A stretch of DNA of 64,000 nt from Hellea sp965224755 (GCA_965224755.1 OZ245061.1:1302001-1366000), one strand, 5' to 3'; shown: positions 32,900-41,837, numbered from the stretch's first letter. Notes: generated by a model from the letters alone, not told the origin. Program-made: numbers and translations.

Positions 32900-35800
32900 T
32901 TAGCCGCGAGGCTTAACCCGGCCGATGATACGGCCGCCTGCATCGATGATGTTACCATTTGCGTCAACGCGCCCGATAACAACGCCGCTGGCGTTCGTGA
33001 CTGAACCGTCAGCGCGAACATTGAAGCCGCCAGTTGAGATACTGCCAGTTGATGAACCGCCGCTTATGGCTGAGCCTGTGGCTCCGCCAATCACGCGTCC
33101 GGTTGAGCCGCCAACTGCGCCGCCGATAGTGCGGCCAACTGTTCCGCCGGATACGCCGCCAACTGATGTTCCAGTTAAGCCGCGCATGATGATCTGGCCT
33201 GCTGAGTTCACAACATTGCCGCTGGCGTCAACACGTCCGATGACCGTACCTGAGCCGTCACGGACAGAGCCGTCAGAGCCGATAGTGTAGCCACTTGTCG
33301 TGGTCGTCGTAGAACCGCCAACAACAGTGCCGGTTGTGTAGCCGGTTGATCCGCCAGACACTGTTCCGCCTGAAGAGAAGCCGCCAGTGGTGTAACCGGA
33401 CGTGCCGGAGACCATTGAGCGCCAATCAACTCCGAGAGCTTCGACAGTGCTGAGCGTTAGGCCGCCTGTAGACAGGTTGCGGGCTTGTTGGAAACGCTCG
33501 ACTGATGAGTAAGTCGCGCGGCCCAAGCGTCCGTCAATCGCGCCGCTATAATAGCCTTGCGTTTTCAGAGCCCGCTGGATGGCGGAGATAACGGTTGAGT
33601 TAGCATTCGCTTCACAGAGAATCTGACGCCATTCGGCTTTCTCAGCTGTGACCTGCGTGCGGCGCTCAATCGTGCCGTATTGTGCCGGGATGACTACTGT
33701 TTCAGTGCGCGGTGCATCGACCATGCGCTGAACTGTAATCGTCTCGTAACGAGCCGGGATGACGCGGCGCTCTGTGCGAGGCGCTCCGTCAACAACACGG
33801 CGCGTAATCGTCTTGGTCACAGCCGGGATAACGCGTTCTTGCGTTGTCGCCGGTGTTCTCACGACGCGGCGCGAGATTTGCTTCGTGACAGCCGGGATAC
33901 GGCGCTCTTGCGTCGCAGCCGGTGTCTTGATGCGGCGGCGTGTTTCCGTCTTAGTGATCGCCGGGATAACGCGCTCTTGCGTTGATGCCGGTGTCCGCAT
34001 GATGCGGCGAGACACAGTTTTGGTTACAGCCGGTATGACGCGTTCCTGTGTACGAGCCGGTGTCTTGACGACACGGCGGGACACAGTTTTCGTAACAGCC
34101 GGAGTTGCACGTTCGATTGTGCTAGCCGGTGTTTTGATAACGCGGCGAGACACAGTCTTAGTGATCGCCGGGATAACACGTTCTTGGGTGCGCGCCGGTG
34201 TTCTGACGACCTGACGGGCGACCGCCTTGATGACAGCCGGGATAACCCGCTCTGTTGTGGTCGCTGGTGTCCGCATGACGCGGCGCTGAACCTGCTTGCT
34301 AACAGCCGGGATGACACGCTCTTGTGTCGATGCCGGTGTCTTGACGACGCGGCGGGAGACAGTTTTCGTGACAGCCGGAACGCCGCGCTCGACAGTCCGC
34401 GCCGGTGTCTTGATGACGCGGCGTGTTTCCACCTTGGTGATGGCCGGGATCATCCGCTCTTGTGTAGCGGCCGGAGTTTTCACAACACGGCGTGTTTCCA
34501 CTTTCGTGATAGCCGGGATAGTCCGCTCAGTCGTCCGAGCCGGAGTTCTCACGACGCGGCGCGAGATCTGCTTAGTGACAGCCGGGATAGTCCGCTCTTG
34601 TGTCGACGCTGGCGTCTTCACAATACGGCGGCTAACCGTTTTTGTCACAGCAGGCACTGTCCGCTCTACCGTACGAGCCGCGTTTTTGATGCGGCGGCGT
34701 GTTTCCTGCTTTGTGATGGCCGGGATTGTGCGTTCTGTTGTCGCTGACGGGGTGCGAACCACGCGGCGAGATACAGTTTTCGTCACAGCCGGAATAACCT
34801 TCTCGATAGTATGAGACGGTGTTTTCACAATGCGGCGTGTTTCCACCTTAGTGATGGCCGGGATAGTCCGCTCTTGTGTTGACGCTGGCGTCTTCACAAC
34901 ACGGCGGCTAACCGTTTTTGTCACAGCAGGTACTGTCCGTTCGACAGTTGACGCCGGTGTTCTGACAACGCGGCGCGTTTCCATTTTTGTCACAGCCGGG
35001 ATAGTCCGTTCTGTTACAGAGGCCGGTGTTTTCACAATACGGCGGGAAACCTGCTTGGTCACAGCCGGCGTAGCCCGCTCAATGGTCCGTGCCGGTGTCT
35101 TGATGACGCGGCGCGTCTCGACCTTGGTGATAGCCGGAACAAGGCGTTCTTGCGTAGACGCTGGCGTCTTCACAATGCGGCGAGACACAGTCTTCGTAAT
35201 CGCAGGAACTGTGCGTTCTTGCGTCGAGGCTGGCGTTCTGACAACGCGGCGTGTTTCGACCTTAGTGATAGCCGGGATTGTGCGCTCGCTTACCCGTGCC
35301 GGTGTCTTAACGACGCGGCGGGAAACGACCTTGGTCACAGCCGGAACAACACGTTCGACAGTTGACGCCGGTGTTCTGACAACGCGGCGTGTTTCCATCT
35401 TAGTGATAGCCGGGATCATCCGCTCTTGTGTCGCTGCTGGCGTTTTCACAATGCGGCGGGAGACCTGCTTGGTCACAGCCGGAACAACACGTTCGACAGT
35501 CCGCGCCGGTGTCTTGATGACGCGGCGTGTTTCCATCTTAGTGATAGCCGGAATGACCTTCTCGATAGTTGAGGCCGGTGTTTTGACAACGCGGCGAGAG
35601 ACCTGCTTCGTAACAGCCGGGGTTGCACGCTCAAGAGTGCTGGCCGGAGTTTTGATGCGGCGGCGTGTTTCCTGCTTGGTAATGGCCGGAACAGTGCGCT
35701 CTTGAGTAGAGGCAGCTGTCTTAACCACACGGCGGGAGACTTGCTTGGTCACAGCCGGGATAGCACGTTCGATAGTCGCAGCCGGTGTTTTCACAACGCG

Positions 35801-38800
35801 GCGTGTTTCCAACTTGGTAATAGCCGGGATCGTGCGCTCTTGCGTACGGGCCGGTGTTTTAACGACGCGGCGAGAAACAACCTTAGTCACAGCCGGAACA
35901 ACACGTTCAACAGTTGACGCCGGCGTTCTAACAACGCGGCGTGTTTCCATTTTGGTGATAGCCGGAATAACCCGCTCTTGTGTCGACGCTGGCGTCTTCA
36001 CAACACGGCGGGAGACTTGCTTGGTCACAGCCGGGGTTGCACGTTCGATTGTGCTGGCCGGAGTTTTGATGACGCGGCGCGTTTCGAGCTTGGTGATAGC
36101 CGGGATTGTGCGTTCAGTGACAGATGCCGGTGTTCTCACAATACGGCGAGACACTTGCTTGGTCACAGCCGGGATGGTGCGTTCGGCAGTCGCAGCCGGC
36201 GTTTTAATAACGCGGCGTGTTTCTACCTTCGTAATAGCCGGGATCGTGCGCTCTTGCGTACGAGCCGGTGTCTTAACGACGCGGCGAGAGACAACCTTAG
36301 TCACAGCCGGCACCAGACGTTCGACAGTCGCAGCCGGTGTCTTGATGACGCGGCGTGTTTCCAACTTGGTGATGGCCGGGATCGTGCGCTCTTGTGTAGA
36401 GGCAGCACGGTCAACAACGCGGCGCGTGATTTGCTTAGTCACAGCCGGGATTGTCCGCTCTTGTGTAGAGGCAGCGTTTTTCACAACACGGCGAGTGCGT
36501 GTTTTCATGACAGCCGGAATGACCTTCTCAACAGTTGAAGCCGGAGTACGCACAACGCGTCGAGACACAGTCTTTGTCACAGCCGGGATGACCCGTTCCT
36601 GTGTCGCAGCAGGTGTCTTGATGCGGCGGCGTGTTTCCACCTTAGTGATGGCCGGGATAGTCCGCTGTTGCGTAGACGCAGCATTTTTGACAACGCGGCG
36701 CGTGATTTGTTTGGTCACAGCCGGAATTGTACGCTCTTGCGCACGAGCCGGAGTTTTCACAACGCGGCGTGTCTGTACTTTCGTGACAGCCGGAATAGTC
36801 CGCTCTGTTGTAGAAGCAGGGCGGTCAACAACACGGCGAGACATAGTTTTTGTCACAGCCGGAACAACGCGCTCAGCAGTGCGGGCCGCGTTCTTAATGC
36901 GGCGTCGTGTTTCCATTTTCGTGACAGCCGGAATGTTGCGTGATTGCGTTGTTGCCGGACGGTCAACTACGCGGCGCGTAATCGTATTTGTCACAGCCGG
37001 GATTGTGCGCTCTTGCGTACGGGCCGGAGTTTTGACGACGCGGCGAGACACAGTTTTTGTCACAGCCGGAATGCGGCGCTCAACAACTGTAGCCGCTTGG
37101 TCAACAACGCGGGTAGCGATGGAGCCCATTTGCTGGCTGTAAGAACCGCTACCGCTGCTGTAACCGCCAGAACCTGCTCCGCCGCCGCGGCGTCCGCCGC
37201 CGGCTTTGTCTGCAGAGGCAGCCGCTGAACGTGACAGTCCGTCACGGTCATCGCGGCCATCGCGATTGGCATCAACGAAACCGGAGTAAGAACCACCGGA
37301 GTAGCTTCCGCCTTCAACAACACGCGCCGCTGATTTAACAACGCGGCGTGTAAGAGTTTGGGTTTTAGCCGGAACCGGAATTTCGCGTGTCGTCGCGGCA
37401 CGGTCAACAATACGTTTCGTGATTTGCTTGGTTACAGCCGGAATAGTGCGCTCAACCGTGCGGGCCGGGGATACCACGACCTGCTTGGTGATTGTCTTAT
37501 ATTTGGCAGGGATCAACACGCGGCAAAGGATTTCGCCGGTTTGAGACACGATAGTCTGTGTCGATTCAACCACTTGGTTGGAGATGCCGTTAAAGACGGT
37601 GAACTGACCGCGTGTGTTCGTATTGACACGGCCACCTGCGCCCAGAGAGCCTGCATTAATAGCTTGGCTGCCGGGCTTCCACTCTTCGCGGGCGGGTTCG
37701 ATGAGAACGCGCTCGGAGCGAGTTTCGTATTTTGCCGGAATGACGTCGATATCAACGCGTGCAGGCTGGATCACGATGGACTCTGTGACTGTTCTATAGG
37801 TCGCCGGCACGATTTCGAGGCGTGAGCTGGCTTCCTGAACAATGATAGTCTCTGTCACAGTTTCATATGTGGCCGGAATGATGCGCAGATGATTTGCGGC
37901 ATCCTGTTTGACATATGTTTGTTGTTCGGTGCGGTATTTCGCAGGAACAGCAACATATTCAACGCTTTCAGGCTGAACGACAACGGTTTCAGATACAGAC
38001 CCGTAAGTGGCCGGAATAGTGACCAGCTCAGTTGAGGCTTCCTGAACGACGATGGTTTCAGTGACATTTCTGTAAGTTGCTGGGATAGCGACGAGCTCTG
38101 TGCTGGCTTCCTGAACAACAATGGCTTCCTGATAAGTTTCATATTCAGCCGGGATTGTGACATAGCTTACAGTTTGCGGTGTTACCACCACTGTATCTGT
38201 GACATTTTTATATGTCGCAGGGATCGCAACCAATTCTGTTGTCGCGTCTCTGACAACCACAGTCTCGGAAACAGTCTCGTAAGTGGCCGGGATAGTGACC
38301 AGTTCGGTTGAGGCGTCCTGAACAACAATGGTTTCAGTCACAGTTCCGTAAGTAGCCGGAATAGTGACTAAGTCTGTCGAGGCTTCCTGAACAACTACTG
38401 ATTCCTGATAGGTTTCATATTGCGCAGGGATGCTGACATAATCAACGCTTTGCGGCTGAACAACAACCGTTTCGGAGACAGTTTCAAATACAGCCGGGAT
38501 TGTTACCAAGCTGGTTGAGGCTTCCTGAACAACATAGGTTTCAGACACAGTCTCGTAAGTGGCCGGAATAGTGACCAGTTCGGTGGACGCGTCCTGAACC
38601 ACAACAGTTTCTGTGACAGTTCTATATGTTGCAGGGATAGTGACCAGGTCTGTAGAGGCTTCTTGAACCACAACAGTTTCTGACACGGTTTCGTAAGTGG
38701 CCGGAACTGCAACGTAATCCACGGATTGCGGCGTTACCACAACAGTTTCAGAGACAGTTTCATAAGTGGCCGGGATAGTGACCAGATCGGTTGAGGCGTC

Positions 38801-41731
38801 CTGAACAACAACAGTCTCTGACACAGTTTCGTAAGTGGCAGGGATTGTTTGGTACGTCACAGTGGCCGGCGTTACGACGACTGTTTCAGACACAGTTTCA
38901 AACACAGGCGGGATTGTGACCAGCTCTGTTGAGGCTTCTTGAACCACTACAGTTTCGGACACTGTTTCATATGTAGCCGGAATGCCGACATATTCAACGC
39001 CGGAAGGCTGAACCACGATTGTTTCAGTCACGGTTTCGTAAGTGGCCGGGATTGTCACGAGGTCTGTTGAAGCTTCTTGAACCACAACAGCTTCTGACAC
39101 GGTTTCGTAAACAGCCGGAACGCTGACATAATCAACGGATTGCGGCGTGACGACAACTGTTTCAGACACAGTTTCAAATGTGGCCGGGATTGTGACCAAC
39201 TCTGTAGAGGCTTCTTGAACCACAACAGTCTCGGACACAGTTTCAAATACGGCAGGGACGCTGACATAGTCAACACCAGCGGCCTGAACCACAACGGTTT
39301 CAGTCACAGTTTCGTAAGTTGCCGGAATAGTGATGAGATCCGTTGAAGCTTCCTGAACTACAACAACATCTGTGTAGGTTTCATAGGTTGCCGGAACTGT
39401 TACATATTCAACACCAGCAGACTGAACCACAACGGTGTCTGTCACAGTTTCGTAAGTCGCCGGAATAGTGACCAGATTGGTCGAGGCTTCTTGAACCACA
39501 ACAACGTCTGATACAGTTTCGTAAACAGCCGGGATAACTTCGTAAGTTACAGATTGCGGCGTTACAACAACAGTCTCAGTGACGGTTTCGAAAGTGGCCG
39601 GGATTGTGAGCAGCTCTGTTGAGGCTTCTTGAACCACAACAGTTTCAGACACGGTTTCGTAAACAGCCGGGACTGAAACATAATCCGCAGATTGCGGCGT
39701 GACGACGACAGTTTCAGACACAGTTTCGAATGTGGCTGGGATAGTGACCAGCTCTGTAGAGGCTTCCTGAACAACAACAGTTTCGGACACTGTTTCATAA
39801 ACAGGCGGAATGGTTACATATTCAATCGTCGCAGGTTGTACCACAACAATGTCGCTGACGGTTTCGTAAGTCGCCGGGATTGTGATGAGGTCAGTTGAAG
39901 CTTCTTGAACCACAACAGTCTCGGATACAGTCCCATATTCAGCAGGAACAGAAACATATTCAACGCCAGCAGGTTGCACAACGACGGTGTCGGTTACAGT
40001 TTCATAAGTGGCCGGGATTGTGACCAAGTCTGTAGAGGCTTCTTGAACAACAACAGCTTCTTGAACAGTTTCGTAAACAGCAGGGACGCTGACATAGTCA
40101 ACGGATTGCGGCGTAACAACAACGACGTCAGTGACGGTTTCGTAAGTCGCCGGAATTGTGATGAGGTCTGTAGAGGCCTCTTGAACCACAACAGTTTCTG
40201 ATACTGTTTCATATTGCGGAGGCACCACAACATAATCGACAGATTGCGGCTGAACCACAACGGTCTCGGAAACAGTTTCAAATACAGCCGGGATCGTCAC
40301 GAGCTCGGAAGAGGCTTCCTGAACAACCACAGTTTCTGTGTAGGTTTCATATTCAGCCGGAATGACAGCATAATCGACGCTGGCAGGCTGAACGACAACA
40401 ACGTCAGTGACGGTCTCGTAAGTGGCCGGGATTGTGACCAGCTCTGTTGAGGCGTCCTGAACGACGACAGTTTCAGTCGCTGTGCCATATTCGGCAGGGA
40501 TCGTGATAAGATCTGTTGAGGCTTCTTGAACAACAACAGTCTCGGAGACTGTTTCGTAAGTGGCCGGGATTGTGACCAGATCTGTTGAGGCTTCTTGAAC
40601 CACAACAGTTTCTGATACGGTTTCGTAAGTGGCCGGAACGGTCTCATATGTTGATGAGGCCGGTGTTACGACAACGGTTTCAGATACAGTCTCAAAGGTG
40701 GCCGGGATAGTGACCAGCTCAGTCGAAGCTTCCTGAACAACAACAGTGTCAGTGACAGTCTCAAAGACAGGCGGCGATGTTAGCAGCTCTGTTGAGGCTT
40801 CCTGAACAACGACATTTTCAGTCACTGTTTCGTAAGTTGCCGGGATTGTGACCAGCTCGGTTGAGGCTTCTTGAACCACAACAGTTTCTGAGACGGTTTC
40901 ATATGTTGCAGGCGCGCTGGTATAATCAACACCAGAGGGCTGTACAACGACAGTTTCCGAAACAGTTTCATAAGTGGCAGGGATTGTTAAGAGTTCTGTT
41001 GAGGCTTCTTGAACAACAACAGTGTCTGTGACGTTTTCAAATACTGGGGGTATAGTCACAAGCTCGGTTGAGGCTTCTTGAACAACAACAGTGTCAGTGT
41101 AATTTTCATAGACAGCCGGGATGGTCGTGTATGAAACGCTTTCAGGCTGCACAACAACAGTTTCTGTCACCGTTTCGTAAACAGCTGGAATAACCACAAG
41201 CTCTGTTGAGGCTTCCTGCACAACGACAGTTTCCGAAACAGTACGGAAAGACGGCGCGCCAGAGGTCGTGCCGCGGCTACCGTAAGAGACATTAACATTG
41301 CGGGCAATGACGGAACCGTTGGTTCCGACAAAGTTGCTGCCGTCAAGGCGTCCGGCGAGTGCGCCGTATCCGCCGCCTGTGCCGCGTCCGCTGGCTTCAT
41401 AAACAGAGCCATCGCTGGAAACGAAGTAAGATTTACCGTTTGCGCGGAATGTTCCGCCGGCTGATCCACCTGCGCCAACGGCGACAAGCGTATAGCTTTC
41501 TTCCTGAACCATAACACGTTCAGTAACGGTTTCAAAACGACCCGGGATCTTTTTGATCTCTTCGCCGGCCTGTCGCAGAACGACTTGCTCGGTTGACGTT
41601 TGATACGTTGCCGGGACAATAACCCGAGCAAAACATTCGCCAGGTAGCGGATTGCCGGGTGGCAACTCCTGAGCGATAGTAGGTGCGGCTAGTACCGCGG
41701 CCGATACGGCCAATAATAGAGTGCGTTTCAT
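32900..41731 (-). CDS. Giant secreted repeat protein with acidic and basic 23-residue arrays and a peptidoglycan-binding domain
   Basis: About 2943 residues. ATG 41731 follows GGGGGT at suitable spacing; a TTG at 41746 is less likely. A signal peptide (MKRTLLLAVSAAVLAAPTIA) is followed by the first module, CFARVIVPATYQT, and a Gly-rich insert (to about 160). An acidic array covers about 181-1353 (51 units of 23). A linker follows, with EEWKPG, an Asn/Gly-rich part and the second module ILCRVLIPAKYKT, then a Gly/Ser insert holding DANRDGRDDRDG. A basic array covers 1554-2703 (50 units), then EWRQILCEAN with a PG_binding_1 domain (to about 2771), and a Gly/Ser/Thr tail with GTVIGRVDASGN repeats. 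Only three Cys. From memory, smaller proteins of this CxxxV-PAxY...EWxxxLCE type occur in other Proteobacteria; this one is hugely expanded. Function unknown; a wall-bound fibre or scaffold is inferred. Confidence 0.9.
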   Translation of the reverse strand: MKRTLLLAVSAAVLAAPTIAQELPPGNPLPGECFARVIVPATYQTSTEQVVLRQAGEEIKKIPGRFETVTERVMVQEESYTLVAVGAGGSAGGTFRANGKSYFVSSDGSVYEASGRGTGGGYGALAGRLDGSNFVGTNGSVIARNVNVSYGSRGTTSGAPSFRTVSETVVVQEASTELVVIPAVYETVTETVVVQPESVSYTTIPAVYENYTDTVVVQEASTELVTIPPVFENVTDTVVVQEASTELLTIPATYETVSETVVVQPSGVDYTSAPATYETVSETVVVQEASTELVTIPATYETVTENVVVQEASTELLTSPPVFETVTDTVVVQEASTELVTIPATFETVSETVVVTPASSTYETVPATYETVSETVVVQEASTDLVTIPATYETVSETVVVQEASTDLITIPAEYGTATETVVVQDASTELVTIPATYETVTDVVVVQPASVDYAVIPAEYETYTETVVVQEASSELVTIPAVFETVSETVVVQPQSVDYVVVPPQYETVSETVVVQEASTDLITIPATYETVTDVVVVTPQSVDYVSVPAVYETVQEAVVVQEASTDLVTIPATYETVTDTVVVQPAGVEYVSVPAEYGTVSETVVVQEASTDLITIPATYETVSDIVVVQPATIEYVTIPPVYETVSETVVVQEASTELVTIPATFETVSETVVVTPQSADYVSVPAVYETVSETVVVQEASTELLTIPATFETVTETVVVTPQSVTYEVIPAVYETVSDVVVVQEASTNLVTIPATYETVTDTVVVQSAGVEYVTVPATYETYTDVVVVQEASTDLITIPATYETVTETVVVQAAGVDYVSVPAVFETVSETVVVQEASTELVTIPATFETVSETVVVTPQSVDYVSVPAVYETVSEAVVVQEASTDLVTIPATYETVTETIVVQPSGVEYVGIPATYETVSETVVVQEASTELVTIPPVFETVSETVVVTPATVTYQTIPATYETVSETVVVQDASTDLVTIPATYETVSETVVVTPQSVDYVAVPATYETVSETVVVQEASTDLVTIPATYRTVTETVVVQDASTELVTIPATYETVSETYVVQEASTSLVTIPAVFETVSETVVVQPQSVDYVSIPAQYETYQESVVVQEASTDLVTIPATYGTVTETIVVQDASTELVTIPATYETVSETVVVRDATTELVAIPATYKNVTDTVVVTPQTVSYVTIPAEYETYQEAIVVQEASTELVAIPATYRNVTETIVVQEASTELVTIPATYGSVSETVVVQPESVEYVAVPAKYRTEQQTYVKQDAANHLRIIPATYETVTETIIVQEASSRLEIVPATYRTVTESIVIQPARVDIDVIPAKYETRSERVLIEPAREEWKPGSQAINAGSLGAGGRVNTNTRGQFTVFNGISNQVVESTQTIVSQTGEILCRVLIPAKYKTITKQVVVSPARTVERTIPAVTKQITKRIVDRAATTREIPVPAKTQTLTRRVVKSAARVVEGGSYSGGSYSGFVDANRDGRDDRDGLSRSAAASADKAGGGRRGGGAGSGGYSSGSGSYSQQMGSIATRVVDQAATVVERRIPAVTKTVSRRVVKTPARTQERTIPAVTNTITRRVVDRPATTQSRNIPAVTKMETRRRIKNAARTAERVVPAVTKTMSRRVVDRPASTTERTIPAVTKVQTRRVVKTPARAQERTIPAVTKQITRRVVKNAASTQQRTIPAITKVETRRRIKTPAATQERVIPAVTKTVSRRVVRTPASTVEKVIPAVMKTRTRRVVKNAASTQERTIPAVTKQITRRVVDRAASTQERTIPAITKLETRRVIKTPAATVERLVPAVTKVVSRRVVKTPARTQERTIPAITKVETRRVIKTPAATAERTIPAVTKQVSRRIVRTPASVTERTIPAITKLETRRVIKTPASTIERATPAVTKQVSRRVVKTPASTQERVIPAITKMETRRVVRTPASTVERVVPAVTKVVSRRVVKTPARTQERTIPAITKLETRRVVKTPAATIERAIPAVTKQVSRRVVKTAASTQERTVPAITKQETRRRIKTPASTLERATPAVTKQVSRRVVKTPASTIEKVIPAITKMETRRVIKTPARTVERVVPAVTKQVSRRIVKTPAATQERMIPAITKMETRRVVRTPASTVERVVPAVTKVVSRRVVKTPARVSERTIPAITKVETRRVVRTPASTQERTVPAITKTVSRRIVKTPASTQERLVPAITKVETRRVIKTPARTIERATPAVTKQVSRRIVKTPASVTERTIPAVTKMETRRVVRTPASTVERTVPAVTKTVSRRVVKTPASTQERTIPAITKVETRRIVKTPSHTIEKVIPAVTKTVSRRVVRTPSATTERTIPAITKQETRRRIKNAARTVERTVPAVTKTVSRRIVKTPASTQERTIPAVTKQISRRVVRTPARTTERTIPAITKVETRRVVKTPAATQERMIPAITKVETRRVIKTPARTVERGVPAVTKTVSRRVVKTPASTQERVIPAVSKQVQRRVMRTPATTTERVIPAVIKAVARQVVRTPARTQERVIPAITKTVSRRVIKTPASTIERATPAVTKTVSRRVVKTPARTQERVIPAVTKTVSRRIMRTPASTQERVIPAITKTETRRRIKTPAATQERRIPAVTKQISRRVVRTPATTQERVIPAVTKTITRRVVDGAPRTERRVIPARYETITVQRMVDAPRTETVVIPAQYGTIERRTQVTAEKAEWRQILCEANANSTVISAIQRALKTQGYYSGAIDGRLGRATYSSVERFQQARNLSTGGLTLSTVEALGVDWRSMVSGTSGYTTGGFSSGGTVSGGSTGYTTGTVVGGSTTTTTSGYTIGSDGSVRDGSGTVIGRVDASGNVVNSAGQIIMRGLTGTSVGGVSGGTVGRTIGGAVGGSTGRVIGGATGSAISGGSSTGSISTGGFNVRADGSVTNASGVVIGRVDANGNIIDAGGRIIGRVKPRG
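33419..33618 (-). other. Peptidoglycan-binding domain (PG_binding_1) of the giant protein
   Basis: Encodes about 66 residues with the PF01471 pattern: VISAIQRALKTQGYYSGAID, then GRLGRATYSSVERFQQARNL. The three-helix motif with GYYxGxxDGxxGxxT is clear. It should dock the protein to the cell wall. It directly follows the basic array and the last Cys. Confidence 0.85.
33623..37072 (-). repeat. Basic 69-bp tandem repeat array, 50 units
   Basis: Fifty units in exact 69-bp phase, with no indel (first unit starts 37072, last starts 33691). The typical unit reads IPAITKVETRRVVKT followed by PASTQERT. Every unit but the last two has at least two basic residues near the middle, and TRR or SRR is almost invariant. 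Units tend to alternate between VSRRVVKTPASTQER and METRRVVRTPASTVER types, so a 46-residue double unit exists. The final two (IPARYETITVQRM, IPAQYGTIERRTQ) return toward the ancestral non-basic sequence. Confidence 0.95.
37673..41191 (-). repeat. Acidic 69-bp tandem repeat array, 51 units
   Basis: Fifty-one units in exact 69-bp phase (first starts 41191, last 37741). The typical unit reads IPATYETVSETVVV followed by QEASTELVT, alternating with a form ending in TPQSVDYVS, so a 46-residue double unit is common. Units 1-37 (residues 181-1031) contain no Lys, Arg or His at all. Basic residues return from unit 38, and the last four units (48-51) are mixed, such as IPAKYETRSERVLIEP. Confidence 0.95.
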
Positions 41732-41822
41732 TTCAAAAACCCCCAAACTCTTCTTTTAACAATCGCCTGCGACATGCAGACATCTCCAATGCTTAGCGAA
41801 TCCTTAATGAATTTACTAGGCG

Positions 41823-41837
41823 TTAATTCCTTCTTAA
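41823..41837 (-). promoter_or_regulatory. CtrA-type binding site upstream of the giant gene
   Basis: The minus strand reads TTAA-GAAGGAA-TTAAC, a full match to the Caulobacter CtrA consensus TTAA-N7-TTAAC, 92 bp upstream of the ATG. A second imperfect TTAA-N7-TAAA overlaps it on the gene side (41812-41826). An 8-base core like this is expected roughly once per window by chance, so position is the main support. Confidence 0.45.

Noticed and set aside
33680..37830. Long open frames on the plus strand (up to 465 codons, with repeats like VTAGIVRSCVRAGV and TTRRDTVFVTAG)
   Set aside because: They are the antisense image of the basic array. The strict 69-bp period carries an open antisense frame along; there are no ribosome-binding sites, signal or domain, and the minus-strand frame has signal peptide, PG-binding domain, terminator and continuous length.
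37855..40650. Minus-strand alternative frames in the acidic array (Leu/Lys/Pro-rich, 60-116 codons)
   Set aside because: Shifted-frame shadows of the same repeat, broken up and without starts.
33623..41191. CRISPR-like array
   Set aside because: The 69-bp units are contiguous, coding and in frame, with no alternation of constant repeat and unique spacer and no cas gene nearby.
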